42,049 bases of DNA, from NCBI GenBank assembly GCA_947624885.1, contig CANQMD010000004.1, positions 1 through 42,049 of the forward strand, given 5' to 3'. The stretch comes from an uncultured Clostridia bacterium (GTDB taxonomy: Bacteria > Bacillota > Clostridia > Christensenellales > CAG-917). The position numbers and the translations under genes are program-made. The notes under the pieces were generated by a model. The model did not search any database. It had not been told where the DNA came from and saw only the letters and a list, made by a program, of their open reading frames with translations. The stretch's first letter is position 1. Every line of letters starts with the position of its first letter. Positions 10,241-18,042 of the stretch are shown piece by piece.

Positions 10241-10272
10241 AAAGAGAGGCGTTCGCGCCCCTCTTTCTTTTT
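10241..10272 (+). terminator. Terminator of the gyrBA operon
   Basis: AAAGAGAGGCG, loop TTCG, then CGCCCCTCTTTCTTTTT: a long stem with one bulge capped by a stable UUCG-type tetraloop and followed by a T tract. Confidence 0.9.
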
Positions 10273-10300
10273 ACGCAAAAAATGCCCGTAAATGTCACAA

Positions 10301-10322
10301 AGCGCGGTTTACGTCCTCAAAA
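10301..10322 (+). repeat. Post-stop motif of the GGTTTAn(3)CCTCAAAA type, copy 1
   Basis: GCGCGGTTTACGTCCTCAAAA-like 22-mer, preceded by ACAAA, about 74 bases after the gyrA stop. It aligns without gaps to 22041-22062 (after leuS) and 37231-37252 (after asnA). Confidence 0.4.
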
Positions 10323-10364
10323 TCTGCTGTTAAAATGCCGTTTAAGCAAAAACATTCAAAAAAA

Positions 10365-10517
10365 TCAATCGAGTTCCAAGAGGGAAACAGCGTACTTTTT
10401 TCCGTTCTCCATTTCCAGCACGATCATGTTTTCAAGTTCGGGCACGGATTCGATCTGTTTCACAACGTCAATGTTTTCAGAGATAAGTTGTCTTATGGTT
10501 GCAAGCAATTCTTTCAT
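10365..10517 (-). CDS. Small unknown protein, 50 residues
   Basis: The reading frame starts MKELLATIRQLISENIDVVK and ends YAVSLLELD. I do not recognise the family. It is acidic, has no signal or membrane segment, and looks like an amphipathic helix (1-22) followed by a beta hairpin (MIVLEMENGKKYAVSLLE). Support for a real gene is good: AGGAGGT eight bases before the ATG, and a near-consensus promoter with a perfect TTGACA 54 bases upstream of the ATG. It is antisense to nothing and lies alone between gyrA and the PepSY lipoprotein, on the opposite strand to both. The shape (helix plus K/E-rich hairpin) would suit a small nucleic-acid or protein adaptor, but no function is claimed. Confidence 0.75.
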   Translation of the reverse strand: MKELLATIRQLISENIDVVKQIESVPELENMIVLEMENGKKYAVSLLELD

Positions 10518-10548
10518 TTTGCGCGACCTCCTTTTTAATCAGCTATAG

Positions 10549-10576
10549 CTTATAACCGCAAATCTGAACTTGTCAA
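10549..10576 (-). promoter_or_regulatory. Promoter of the 50-residue gene
   Basis: On the minus strand: perfect TTGACA (10576-10571), 16-base spacer, TATAAG (10554-10549), then the ribosome site at 10532-10526. Confidence 0.75.
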
Positions 10577-10756
10577 CCCGTTTTCTACTTTTGCCCCATA
10601 ATCGCGAGACTAACTATGCAAAAATTTGTCAAATCGGCGTTTAAGGCATTTCAAGCGGCGGGCAACGCAAAAAATTGTCGCAGAATGTAACCTAGGCGCG
10701 ATTTTGTCGTATATTAAGCAAAACACAGGGCAAATCCCCGACGAAGAGGTGAAAAA

Positions 10757-12646
10757 ATGAAAAAAGCCAAATTTTTGACGACATTGCTGGTGGCTGCTGT
10801 TTTTGTTTTGGCATGCTGCTTCTTCACTGCGTGCGATCCGGACCGGCTCGCCGCTCCCCTTGCGGTCAACATGGGCGTAGTCAAGGCGTTCAAAGCGATA
10901 GATCCCGTCGGCGAAGTGATAACTCAGACGGCGGTCGCAAGCGGCGAAAAGTACGCCGTCACGGTGATCGCGACCGACTATGTTGCCGAATACGTGCTTG
11001 ACCAAAATTTCAATGTGGAAACTCAAACGGGCATATTGGGCGCCGCGCCTGCGCAAGCCGCGATGTCGTTGCCGCAACCCTCCGCGCTTGAAAAAGCGTA
11101 TGCCGAGGCGCTTCGGCTGTCCGGACTTGACTCTCAAAGCGTGACGGGGTTTGACTTCGATCGCGAACGGTATATGGGCGAGAGCGTCTACAAGGTAGAG
11201 ATAGAGGAGATAGGCGCAAAGTACAAGTATATTTTTGCAGAATCTGACATGAGATTGCTTGACAGCGAGATCGAATTTGAAAACGACGCGCACACCGGCT
11301 CGTACATCGATCAAAGCAAGGCGTTCGACATCGCGCTTCGCGCCGCGGGTGTCAGCGAAAACGTCAGCGCTACAGCGGCAGTCAGAAGCGTTTTTGAGGG
11401 CGGCAAAAAGGTGCACAAAGTCAGTTTCGATCACGATGGGTATCGTTACGATGTCAGCGTGGACGCGGTCGGCGGCGACATCGTCAAATTTTCAAAAAGT
11501 CGTCTTGACGGCGCAGATCTTTCCTCGATCGCGCAGACCATTTCGGCAGACGACGCAAAAAGCGTTGCGTTTGCGTTTGTGTTTGCGGACGGCGAGGAGC
11601 AGACGGATTGCGTTTTCCGCAAGGTCAAGTTGGACAGAGAGGACGGGCAGTTTGTTTACGAGGTGGAGTTGCTCGTCAAAAATGCGGAGTACGAATTTGA
11701 GATATCCGCGACCGACGGCGCCATTCTTGATGTCGAGATAGACCAAGTCAAACCCGCAACACCCGCGCCGCTTCCCGAAAACAGGCAATTCATTACGCGC
11801 GATGAGGCGATCGCTGCGGTCAAACAGTTTGCGGGCAACGGCGTTTACATTCTTGAAGTCGAGATAGACAAGGAAAACGGAAAGTATATTTATGAGATAG
11901 AGGCTCGCGTCGGCGGCGTTGCTCGCGAGTACAAGATCGACGCTCTCACGGGCGAGATACTCAACGCGATCGCGCCGTCCGAGGTTGTGATATCCGACGA
12001 GGAAGCCGTGCAGATCGCAACGCGTGCGTTCGGGCTTGAAAACGCCGTGATAGATCACAAGATCGTCAAGTTCGAACATGAGCACGGAGCGCTTTGCTAC
12101 ACCGTCAAGCTGTATGTCGGAGCGATCGAATACGAAGCTGAGATAGACGGGGCGACAGGCGCGATCCTCAGCAAGGAGATCGACCGCGAGGACGACCTCC
12201 CTCCCACAATGGGAGCGCCTACCGTCACGCAAGAGCAAGCGATCGCCAAACTCAAGGAGTTTCTCGGCGATCAAACTAACGTCGTCATTGGAGAGGTTGA
12301 GTTGGAGTCGGAATACGGCAGGCAGTTCTATGATATAGAAGTGCGCGTCGACTCGCAGGAGATCGAGTACTTTGTGGACGCTTTCACAGGCGATGTGGGC
12401 AAAAAGGCGGATATCGTCAGCGGAGGCAAAGCCGTCATAGGCGAGGAAGCCGCGTTTGCTTTGGCGATCAAGGAGTTCGGCGTAGAGTCCCGACAAGCGG
12501 ACATTCGCCTGCGCAAGATCAAACTTGACCGCGACGACGGCAGACTTTGCTATGAGATAGAGTTTTTCATCGACGACCTCGAATACGAGTTGGAACTCGA
12601 TGCCGAAACAGGCGCAGTTCTCGAAAGATCCATATCCTATGATTGA
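10757..12646 (+). CDS. Lipoprotein with about seven tandem PepSY-like domains
   Basis: The 629-residue product starts with a lipoprotein signal; the lipid cysteine is C26 (FTAC) or C20 (VLAC). After it come tandem units of about 65-75 residues, each with an [E/D]EA-x-x-x-A helix, a hydrophobic strand ending in Y-x-[IV]-E-[IV], and a closing DA-x-TG-x-[IV]-L turn. Approximate spans are 108-172, 183-245, 261-326, 345-405, 411-474, 490-550 and 558-625, with a half unit near 55-95. This is the PepSY pattern, known from the propeptides of secreted proteases and from envelope proteins, where it is thought to inhibit or sense proteases. The start is supported by AAGAGGTG. No protease partner is adjacent. 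Seven copies is many for a PepSY protein. Exact function unknown. Confidence 0.88.
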   Translation: MKKAKFLTTLLVAAVFVLACCFFTACDPDRLAAPLAVNMGVVKAFKAIDPVGEVITQTAVASGEKYAVTVIATDYVAEYVLDQNFNVETQTGILGAAPAQAAMSLPQPSALEKAYAEALRLSGLDSQSVTGFDFDRERYMGESVYKVEIEEIGAKYKYIFAESDMRLLDSEIEFENDAHTGSYIDQSKAFDIALRAAGVSENVSATAAVRSVFEGGKKVHKVSFDHDGYRYDVSVDAVGGDIVKFSKSRLDGADLSSIAQTISADDAKSVAFAFVFADGEEQTDCVFRKVKLDREDGQFVYEVELLVKNAEYEFEISATDGAILDVEIDQVKPATPAPLPENRQFITRDEAIAAVKQFAGNGVYILEVEIDKENGKYIYEIEARVGGVAREYKIDALTGEILNAIAPSEVVISDEEAVQIATRAFGLENAVIDHKIVKFEHEHGALCYTVKLYVGAIEYEAEIDGATGAILSKEIDREDDLPPTMGAPTVTQEQAIAKLKEFLGDQTNVVIGEVELESEYGRQFYDIEVRVDSQEIEYFVDAFTGDVGKKADIVSGGKAVIGEEAAFALAIKEFGVESRQADIRLRKIKLDRDDGRLCYEIEFFIDDLEYELELDAETGAVLERSISYD

Positions 12647-12667
12647 GGAAGTCGCATGATGAGATCA

Positions 12668-12715
12668 ACAACAAAACGCGCAAAGCGCACCCCTAAAAAC
12701 GCGCGTTTTTGTTGT
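12668..12715. terminator. Terminator-like hairpin after the PepSY lipoprotein
   Basis: ACAACAAAACGCGC (12668-12681) pairs with GCGCGTTTTTGTTGT (12701-12715), one bulged T. The T tract is within the stem and the structure is nearly symmetrical, so it could work in both directions. Confidence 0.65.
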
Positions 12716-12791
12716 AGACCGACGGCGGACGATTTCAAAATCGCAAGTATCAGTCAAAATTGCATTTTCAATTGACAAATCGCGTTTTGTT

Positions 12792-12832
12792 ACGCAGGGG
12801 ATGGAGGTATCGCCGCCCCTGCGTGTTTTTTC
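12792..12832 (+). terminator. Second strong terminator with no gene upstream of it
   Basis: ACGCAGGGG (12792-12800) and CCCCTGCGT (12816-12824) form a perfect nine-base stem, followed by GTTTTTTCGTTT. Only 76 bases separate it from the previous hairpin. It may end a short RNA or back up the first terminator. The rest of 12,833-12,984 shows nothing recognisable. Confidence 0.75.
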
Positions 12833-12984
12833 GTTTATTTTGCCTGTGGACAGAACGCGCCTCTCGTTTTTCCGGGCAACGTCGAGCGTCCCTCCTGACA
12901 AAAGCACGGCGCATTTTCCGATCGAAGCGCTTTAAGATTTCGCACGTCGGCCCTCGCAACCCACGCAAACTTTGTTTTCCCCTC

Positions 12985-13013
12985 TTGAAATAAATGTTGT
13001 TTTACGTTATTAT
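12985..13013 (+). promoter_or_regulatory. Promoter of the GH13 gene
   Basis: TTGAAA (12985-12990), 17-base spacer, TATTAT (13008-13013). A leader of about 33 bases leads to GGAG and the ATG at 13053. Confidence 0.7.
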
Positions 13014-13052
13014 ATTTATATCAAATCCATCGCGGATGTTTTGGAGAAAAGT

Positions 13053-14756
13053 ATGGAAGAAAGAAAGTGGTTCAAAGAAATGTCGATGTATCAGATCTGG
13101 CCTCGCTCATTCAAGGACGGCAACGGCGACGGTATCGGCGACCTCAAGGGAGTCATGAGCAAACTAGACTACATCAAAAGCCTTGGCGTAGACGCGATCT
13201 GGTTTTCGCCGCTGTACGTATCGCCGCAGGCGGACTATGGCTACGACATTGCGGATTATTGCGACATCAACCCGGATTACGGCACGCTTGACGAGTTCAA
13301 GGAGGTGCTTGCCGCGGCGCACGAGCGCGGGCTGAAGGTGATCATGGATCTGGTGATCAATCACACGTCCGACCAACACGAGTGGTTCAAGAAGAGCGTC
13401 AAGCGCGAGGAGCCTTTCACGGACTTTTACATTTGGCGTGACGGCAAGGGCAAAAACGGCAAAAAAGCGCCCAACAATTGGATGTCCACATTCCCCGGCT
13501 CCGCGTGGGAGTACGTTCCGGAAAGAGGGCAGTATTATCTGCATCTGTACGCCAAGGAGCAGCCGGACCTCAATCATGACAACCCCACCGTGCGCGAGTA
13601 CATAAAAAAGGTCATGCGTTTTTGGCTGGATATGGGCGTAGACGGCTTCCGCGAGGATGTCATCACGGAGATCAGCAAGGCGGACGGTTTGCCCAACGGA
13701 TTCCCGCTCATGCCCGCCTCCCGCGGCATGGAGCATTACAATCACGGTCCGCACATTCACGAGTATCTCAGCGACTATCGCACGGTGATCAAGGACTACG
13801 ACGCATTCCAGGTGGGCGAAGCGCCGCTGCTCACGCCCAAAAAGGCGCTTGGCTACGTTGTGGGGGACGAAAGGGAGCTTGACATGTGCATAGGTTTCCA
13901 GCATATGGAGGCGGACTGCATCCTCATAGGCTGGCTCAAAACGCCGTTCTCTCTCAAAAAACTCAAAAAGGTGTACGACAATTGGCAGACCACGCTTTAT
14001 CAAAAGGGCTGGAACGCCAACTATCTTGAAAACCACGACCAACCGCGCGTCATTTCTCGCTACGGCAGCGAAAAGTACCGCGTCGAAAGCGGCAAGGCGC
14101 TCGCGATGATGTATTCCTTCCTCAGCGGCACGCAATTCATCTATCAGGGGCAGGAGATAGGCATGACCTGTCCATATTTCGACAAATATCCCGAGGGGAC
14201 GGATCCTTGGGCGCAATTCAAGGACGTTTCCACATTCTGCGTGCGCGACCTTATGCGCAAGTTCGGATTCAGCCAGAAACACATTCTCAAGGTGGCGCAC
14301 ACGGCGGCGCGTGACTGCGCCAGAACGCCCGTACAGTGGACCGCAGGCAAAAACGCGGGCTTCAGCGACGGCGAGCCGTGGTATGCCGTCAACCCCAACT
14401 ACACCGAGGTCAACGTCGAGGCGGCGGAAAAGGATCCCAACAGCCTTTTGAATTTCTACCGCAAGATCATCGCCCTCCGCAAGCAGTACAAGGATGCCGC
14501 GGTCTATGGCAAGTTTGAGATCCACCTCAAGCGCCACCCCCACCTCTTTGTCTATGACAAGATCGCAGAGGACGGCACCAAACTCACCGTTGTCCTCAAC
14601 CTCAGCGACAAAGCCATTCCCTGCAAAAAGTTCGCCAAGTACATTCCTTCCGACGCGCAGGAACTTCTCTCCGTCTATGACGGGTGCTCGTTTGCGGCGG
14701 TGACCAAACCGTATGAGGGAAAACTCTACATCTCAAACGTCCGTACGGGCGAATAA
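13053..14756 (+). CDS. GH13 alpha-glucosidase / oligo-1,6-glucosidase
   Basis: Cytosolic retaining glycosidase (567 residues, no signal peptide) that releases glucose from short alpha-glucans or isomalto-oligosaccharides. The four conserved GH13 regions are visible: DLVINHTSD, GFREDV with the nucleophile D202, VGE with the acid/base E256, and ENHDQPR with the transition-state stabiliser D329. The N terminus (MYQIWPRSFKDGNGDGIGD) and the overall length fit the oligo-1,6-glucosidase / trehalose-6-phosphate hydrolase / dextran glucosidase group; the exact substrate cannot be read. The start is the ATG at 13053 after GGAG; a longer frame upstream would overlap the promoter. It is monocistronic. 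Its stop codon abuts a structured repeat (D1). No sugar transporter or regulator is next to it. Confidence 0.93.
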   Translation: MEERKWFKEMSMYQIWPRSFKDGNGDGIGDLKGVMSKLDYIKSLGVDAIWFSPLYVSPQADYGYDIADYCDINPDYGTLDEFKEVLAAAHERGLKVIMDLVINHTSDQHEWFKKSVKREEPFTDFYIWRDGKGKNGKKAPNNWMSTFPGSAWEYVPERGQYYLHLYAKEQPDLNHDNPTVREYIKKVMRFWLDMGVDGFREDVITEISKADGLPNGFPLMPASRGMEHYNHGPHIHEYLSDYRTVIKDYDAFQVGEAPLLTPKKALGYVVGDERELDMCIGFQHMEADCILIGWLKTPFSLKKLKKVYDNWQTTLYQKGWNANYLENHDQPRVISRYGSEKYRVESGKALAMMYSFLSGTQFIYQGQEIGMTCPYFDKYPEGTDPWAQFKDVSTFCVRDLMRKFGFSQKHILKVAHTAARDCARTPVQWTAGKNAGFSDGEPWYAVNPNYTEVNVEAAEKDPNSLLNFYRKIIALRKQYKDAAVYGKFEIHLKRHPHLFVYDKIAEDGTKLTVVLNLSDKAIPCKKFAKYIPSDAQELLSVYDGCSFAAVTKPYEGKLYISNVRTGE

Positions 14757-14841
14757 CTGCGTCAGCGCCGCTTTTGCGAGCAATCACGTACACACAGTAC
14801 GCTCATGCCTTCAAAAGGAGGCGCTTTCTTGTTCTTCATCC
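14757..14841 (+). repeat. Structured repeat D, copy 1
   Basis: It begins ACTGCGTCAG and ends CTTTCTTGTTCTTCATCC. The outer arms CGCCGCTTTTG (14766-14776) and CAAAAGGAGGCG (14812-14823) pair, and the inner arms CGTAC (14787-14791) and GTACG (14797-14801) pair. Copy 2 at 35296-35389 has the same ends and layout but different, still complementary, arms. It starts one base after the GH13 stop and may also act as its 3' end. Confidence 0.65.
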
Positions 14842-14982
14842 CGTACGGCCGTTTGAGGCGATACACCTCGATCGTAGCATTGCAACAATTTCATATAATA
14901 GCAAATTCCGCACTTTATCATACAAAACCAGTTGTATAAACACGCAATTCTGAGCGTTGACAATACAGTTCTCTTTTCGCGT

Positions 14983-15151
14983 TGTCATTCTGAGCGCAGT
15001 CGAAGAATCCCCCTGATAGAGGCACCCACGTCCAGGCGTTTCCCATCCTCTCTGTCATTTTGAGCCTGTCGAAGAATCCCCCTGATAGAGGCACCCACGT
15101 CCAGGCGTTTCCCATCCTCTCTGTCATTCTGAGCGCAGTCGAAGAATCCCC
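14983..15151 (+). repeat. Three tandem copies of dispersed repeat A (A1-A3)
   Basis: The cores are at 14983-15012, 15053-15081 and 15122-15151, all starting TGTCATT and ending GTCGAAGAATCCCC. Copy 2 has GAGCCT instead of GAGCGCA. The 40 bases between copies 1-2 and 2-3 are the same, so a ~70-bp unit was duplicated. Bases 14,842-14,982 before it hold a GAGG/CCTC mini-hairpin and nothing else that I recognise. Confidence 0.85.
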
Positions 15152-15187
15152 TTTGTAGAGGTATAACTCCGGTCATTGTATAGAAAA

Positions 15188-15242
15188 GGCTCCCTTTAGC
15201 AAGGGGAGCTGTCCGCCGAATATCGGCGGACTGAGGGGATTG
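15188..15242 (+). repeat. Dispersed two-hairpin repeat B, copy 1
   Basis: First hairpin: GGCTCCCTTTAGCAAGGGGAGC. Second hairpin: GTCCGCCGAATATCGGCGGAC. It closes with TGAGGGGATTG. It follows A3 directly and precedes element C1. Confidence 0.85.
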
Positions 15243-15281
15243 CCCCCCCCCTTACTACCCCTCTCCGCCCATATATTTGCA

Positions 15282-15342
15282 TTGGGGACGGGGGAAACAC
15301 CGCTTGAAATGAAAATTTATTTCATTTTTGCCCCGTCCCCAA
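15282..15342 (+). repeat. Dispersed inverted repeat C, copy 1
   Basis: TTGGGGACGGGG at the left pairs with CCCCGTCCCCAA (15331-15342). An inner TGAAAT/ATTTCA arm pair sits around an AAATTT centre. The same element recurs at 40961-41017. Confidence 0.85.
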
Positions 15343-15495
15343 CGAAAATAAAATATCAACCTAGTCGAAGCAATCACCCCAACCTTTGTCCGAGTGCTCT
15401 TATACAAGTACCACGCCTAGTCCGAGCCGCCACGCCTGTTCGCTATTCTCCGCCCAAAGCCCTGTCCAAGCCTCTCCCCTTGTTTCTCCGCCAAC
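15343..15495. other. Intergenic remnant between repeat C1 and the ricT terminator
   Basis: About 150 bases with no gene. Bases 15377-15396 read in reverse (CACTCGGACAAAGGTTG) resemble GACTCGGACAAGGGTTG at 35838-35854, suggesting a further decayed dispersed repeat. Confidence 0.4.
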
Positions 15496-15521
15496 AAAAA
15501 AAAGCGGGCAACGGCCCGCTT
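15496..15521 (-). terminator. Terminator of the tmk-holB-ricT operon
   Basis: On the minus strand AAGCGGGC, a short loop, GCCCGCTT and a run of eight T. It lies 20 bases beyond the ricT stop. Confidence 0.92.
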
Positions 15522-15540
15522 CTCCAAGCGCAGGGGGCGA

Positions 15541-16401
15541 TCATTTTTCCTCATCGTCGGGCATTGCGTCGATTTCCGCGGTTGACTGTCTTTCCCCGAT
15601 GTGCATCTCGTCGATGGAGTAGGTTTTGATGTCAAACGAGCCGTCCTTCAGCATCACTTTGACGCGAGCGCTCTGTTTCAGCAAGTCGTTTGATTCCACG
15701 GTACCTTCGCCGTCGGGGGTGCGGACCTTGCTGCCGACCTTGGGCATAAGTTTGTATGTTTGGGCGTAGTAGTCGTTTTCGTACTTAAGGCAGCACATAA
15801 GTCTGCCGCACACGCCGTTGATCTTTTGGGGATTGAGCGACAGTCCTTGCACTTTTGCCATTTTGATAGACACTTTTTCAAAGTCGGGCAGGTGAGTAGT
15901 GCAGCAGCAGGGGCGGCCGCACGGAGCCAGAGCGCCGCGCATTTTGATGTCGTCGCGCTCGTAGATCTGCCTCAGGTCGATCCTTGTCTTAAAGATCGAA
16001 GCCAGCACGCGCACAAGTTCGCGGAAGTCCACTCTCCCTTCGGCGGTGAAGTAGAAGATCAGTTTGGAGCGGTCAAAGGTATATTCCGCGTCCACAAGTT
16101 TCATGGGCACGCCCATCTCGGTGATCTTCTCGTGCATGATCATCAGCGCGTTGTCCTTATCCGCGAGGTTTTTCTTCAGCTGAGCGAAGTCGGCGGGGGT
16201 AGCCTTGCGCACGACGGGTTTCAGCGGCGGCACGATCTCGCTGTCGTCCACCTCCTTATTCGGGATCACGACGGTGGCAAACTCCAGCCCTCTCGGCGTT
16301 TCCACGATCGCGCCGTCGTCCATTTCAAAATCGATCCCCACGGGGTCAAAGTAATACGCTTTTGTAGAGTTGCGATATTTCAATCCAACGATCATTGCCA
16401 T
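15541..16401 (-). CDS. ricT: PSP1-domain protein RicT (YaaT)
   Basis: Member of the RicA-RicF-RicT complex, which in B. subtilis carries iron-sulfur clusters and governs RNase Y-dependent mRNA maturation and, indirectly, Spo0A phosphorylation. It has 286 residues. The PSP1 domain carries the two diagnostic cysteine groups: CGRPCCC (C161, C165, C166, C167) and CGRLMCC (C198, C203, C204). The acidic tail (MPDDEEK) is typical. The start overlaps the end of holB by ten bases, and GGAGGT lies nine bases before the ATG inside holB. The order tmk-holB-ricT matches the B. subtilis tmk-yaaQ-yaaR-holB-yaaT locus with yaaQ and yaaR absent. Whether ricA and ricF exist elsewhere cannot be seen. Confidence 0.95.
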   Translation of the reverse strand: MAMIVGLKYRNSTKAYYFDPVGIDFEMDDGAIVETPRGLEFATVVIPNKEVDDSEIVPPLKPVVRKATPADFAQLKKNLADKDNALMIMHEKITEMGVPMKLVDAEYTFDRSKLIFYFTAEGRVDFRELVRVLASIFKTRIDLRQIYERDDIKMRGALAPCGRPCCCTTHLPDFEKVSIKMAKVQGLSLNPQKINGVCGRLMCCLKYENDYYAQTYKLMPKVGSKVRTPDGEGTVESNDLLKQSARVKVMLKDGSFDIKTYSIDEMHIGERQSTAEIDAMPDDEEK

Positions 16402-17363
16402 TTATGTTTTACCTCCAACATACAAAACAGAAGATTATCGATCGACGCCTGCAAATTCACATTGAGGCTCGTTTTTTTGCGCACCGCGTTGATCTGCGTC
16501 AAAATTTCCGCCAACGCGCGGTCGCTGAATTTCTCGCTCAAAGCGCCGATATCCGCATTGAGCGCTTTCGCTATGGTGTTGTTGGGATCGTGCTTAAACA
16601 CCAGCGCGTCCCTCACGATTATTGACAGAACGTCCAAAAAAACGTTCGGATCTTTCATTGCCTGCACGGCGGGGGACAGTTCCACCACGTCGGAACTTTT
16701 GTTGAGGCGGCAGAGCAGGGAAGCCGCCGCGTCGTAGTACGCGATGTAGTCCTGCGACTCCGCAATTGCCAGCGCTTTCCCCGGCATACCGTCCGAGCAC
16801 GCGGCGGCGACGGCGGCGATATGCTCGTCTTTGCCCATGTTCAGCAGTTCCTCGTATATCTCCTTTTCGTCCACGCGGTCTATGAAGATCGCGCTGCAAC
16901 GCGACCGTACCGTTTCCAGCAGGCCGAGTTCGTTTTCCACCTGCAGCAAAAACGTGACGTTTTCGGGCGGCTCCTCCAGCGTTTTCAAAAACTTATTTTG
17001 CGATGTCGCGTTCATGAGGTCCGCGCGATGAATCACATATATTTTTCTGCCGCTCAGCCCGCGCATATTCACGGTGGAGATCAACTCCAGCACGTCGTCT
17101 TTTTTTATGTCCGTGCGTTCTAGGTTGAAGTGCAGCACGTCGGCGTGCGTTTTATGCAGCACTTTGCGGCACTCCACGCATTCCAGACAGCCCCCGTTCG
17201 GGCAAAACGCGTTTGCGGCGACAAGCAGACAAAAGCTGTCCGCAAGATCGCTGTCCGCGCACACGATGCGATATGCGTGCCCCAGCCCTTTTTTGATGTC
17301 GGCAAGCATAATTTCAAATGCCCGCGACGCTTTCAGGGATTTTTCAAACGCAAGTTCGCTCAC
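16392..17363 (-). CDS. holB: DNA polymerase III delta-prime subunit
   Basis: Stator subunit of the clamp loader that opens the sliding clamp at primed DNA. It has 323 residues. The N-terminal AAA+ domain has no P-loop: the segment after GHAYRI reads VCADSD, so it cannot bind ATP in the usual way, as expected for delta-prime. The zinc module is intact (C54, C59, C62, C65). The KTLEEPPENVTFLL stretch and the SRC motif (TVRSRC) that supplies the arginine finger to the neighbouring subunit are present. The start codon overlaps the tmk stop by four bases (ATGA-type coupling), and the end overlaps ricT by ten, so translation is coupled through the operon. Confidence 0.93.
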   Translation of the reverse strand: MSELAFEKSLKASRAFEIMLADIKKGLGHAYRIVCADSDLADSFCLLVAANAFCPNGGCLECVECRKVLHKTHADVLHFNLERTDIKKDDVLELISTVNMRGLSGRKIYVIHRADLMNATSQNKFLKTLEEPPENVTFLLQVENELGLLETVRSRCSAIFIDRVDEKEIYEELLNMGKDEHIAAVAAACSDGMPGKALAIAESQDYIAYYDAAASLLCRLNKSSDVVELSPAVQAMKDPNVFLDVLSIIVRDALVFKHDPNNTIAKALNADIGALSEKFSDRALAEILTQINAVRKKTSLNVNLQASIDNLLFCMLEVKHKWQ

Positions 17364-17968
17364 TTGATCGCCCCTCTATTTTTCAACTCCTCGATGATAT
17401 GCTTTGACGTCGCATATTTGTCAAAATCGGGTTTTATGCATACAAAACGCGACGGTGAAAGCGCGATTTCTGCAAGATAGCCCTCATACACTCTCTCAAA
17501 AAAGTCGTCGGGTTGCTCCTCGATCCTGTCCGCTTTTCGATCTCCTCGCCAATTGCTTTTTGGGGCAAGATCCAAAAACACCGTCACGTCGGGCATGCAC
17601 CCGTCAATGGCGAAGGCGTTTATTCTTTTGACCGTATCCGCCCCCAGCATGCGCCCATAACCTTGATACGCGACCGAGCTGTCCAAATACCTGTCGCAGA
17701 TGATCAACTTGCCGTTTTCCAGCGCGGGTTTTATGACTTCGCGCACAAGTTGCGCTCTGCTCGCGGCGTACAGCAAAGCCTCGGTCATGCTCGACATGGT
17801 TTTGTTTTTTTTGTCCAGGATCACCTCTCTTATCTGTTCGGATATATCGGTGCTCCCCGGCTCGCGGATATACAGCGCGTCCTGACCCGTTTTTTCCAGA
17901 TATTCTTTCAGCAGTCTGAGTTGCGTGGATTTTCCCACGCCTTCAGAGCCCTCGAATGTGACAAACAT
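17360..17968 (-). CDS. tmk: Thymidylate kinase
   Basis: Phosphorylates dTMP to dTDP, an essential step in dTTP supply. The 202 residues start MFVTFEGSEGVGKST, with the P-loop at about 7-15. The dTMP-binding DRYLDSSVAYQG segment is mid-protein, and an arginine-rich lid region (KSNWRGDRKADR) follows. The start is chosen at 17968 because GGAGG lies seven bases upstream; a longer frame seven codons further upstream would run through that ribosome site. It leads the tmk-holB-ricT operon behind a good promoter. Confidence 0.96.
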   Translation of the reverse strand: MFVTFEGSEGVGKSTQLRLLKEYLEKTGQDALYIREPGSTDISEQIREVILDKKNKTMSSMTEALLYAASRAQLVREVIKPALENGKLIICDRYLDSSVAYQGYGRMLGADTVKRINAFAIDGCMPDVTVFLDLAPKSNWRGDRKADRIEEQPDDFFERVYEGYLAEIALSPSRFVCIKPDFDKYATSKHIIEELKNRGAIK

Positions 17969-17992
17969 AGCAATTCCTCCGAGCGTCAATAT

Positions 17993-18021
17993 ATTTTAGC
18001 ACAAATTTACTCTCATAACAA
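17993..18021 (-). promoter_or_regulatory. Promoter of tmk-holB-ricT
   Basis: On the minus strand TTGTTA (18021-18016), 17 bases, TAAAAT (17998-17993), with the tmk ATG 25 bases further on. Confidence 0.7.
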
Positions 18022-18042
18022 GCAATTGACGGTGCTTTTTGG

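Noticed and set aside
14850-14980. Possible tRNA or other RNA gene in the gap after the GH13 gene
   Set aside because: No cloverleaf, no T-loop signature and no CCA-ready 3' end could be found.
14983-15151. Regular repeat-spacer pattern of the A elements as a CRISPR array
   Set aside because: The spacers are identical to each other, only three units exist, the repeat is found scattered elsewhere and there are no cas genes.
16392-17363. Loss of the Walker A motif in holB as a sign of a broken gene
   Set aside because: Delta-prime subunits normally lack a working P-loop; the zinc and SRC motifs are intact.
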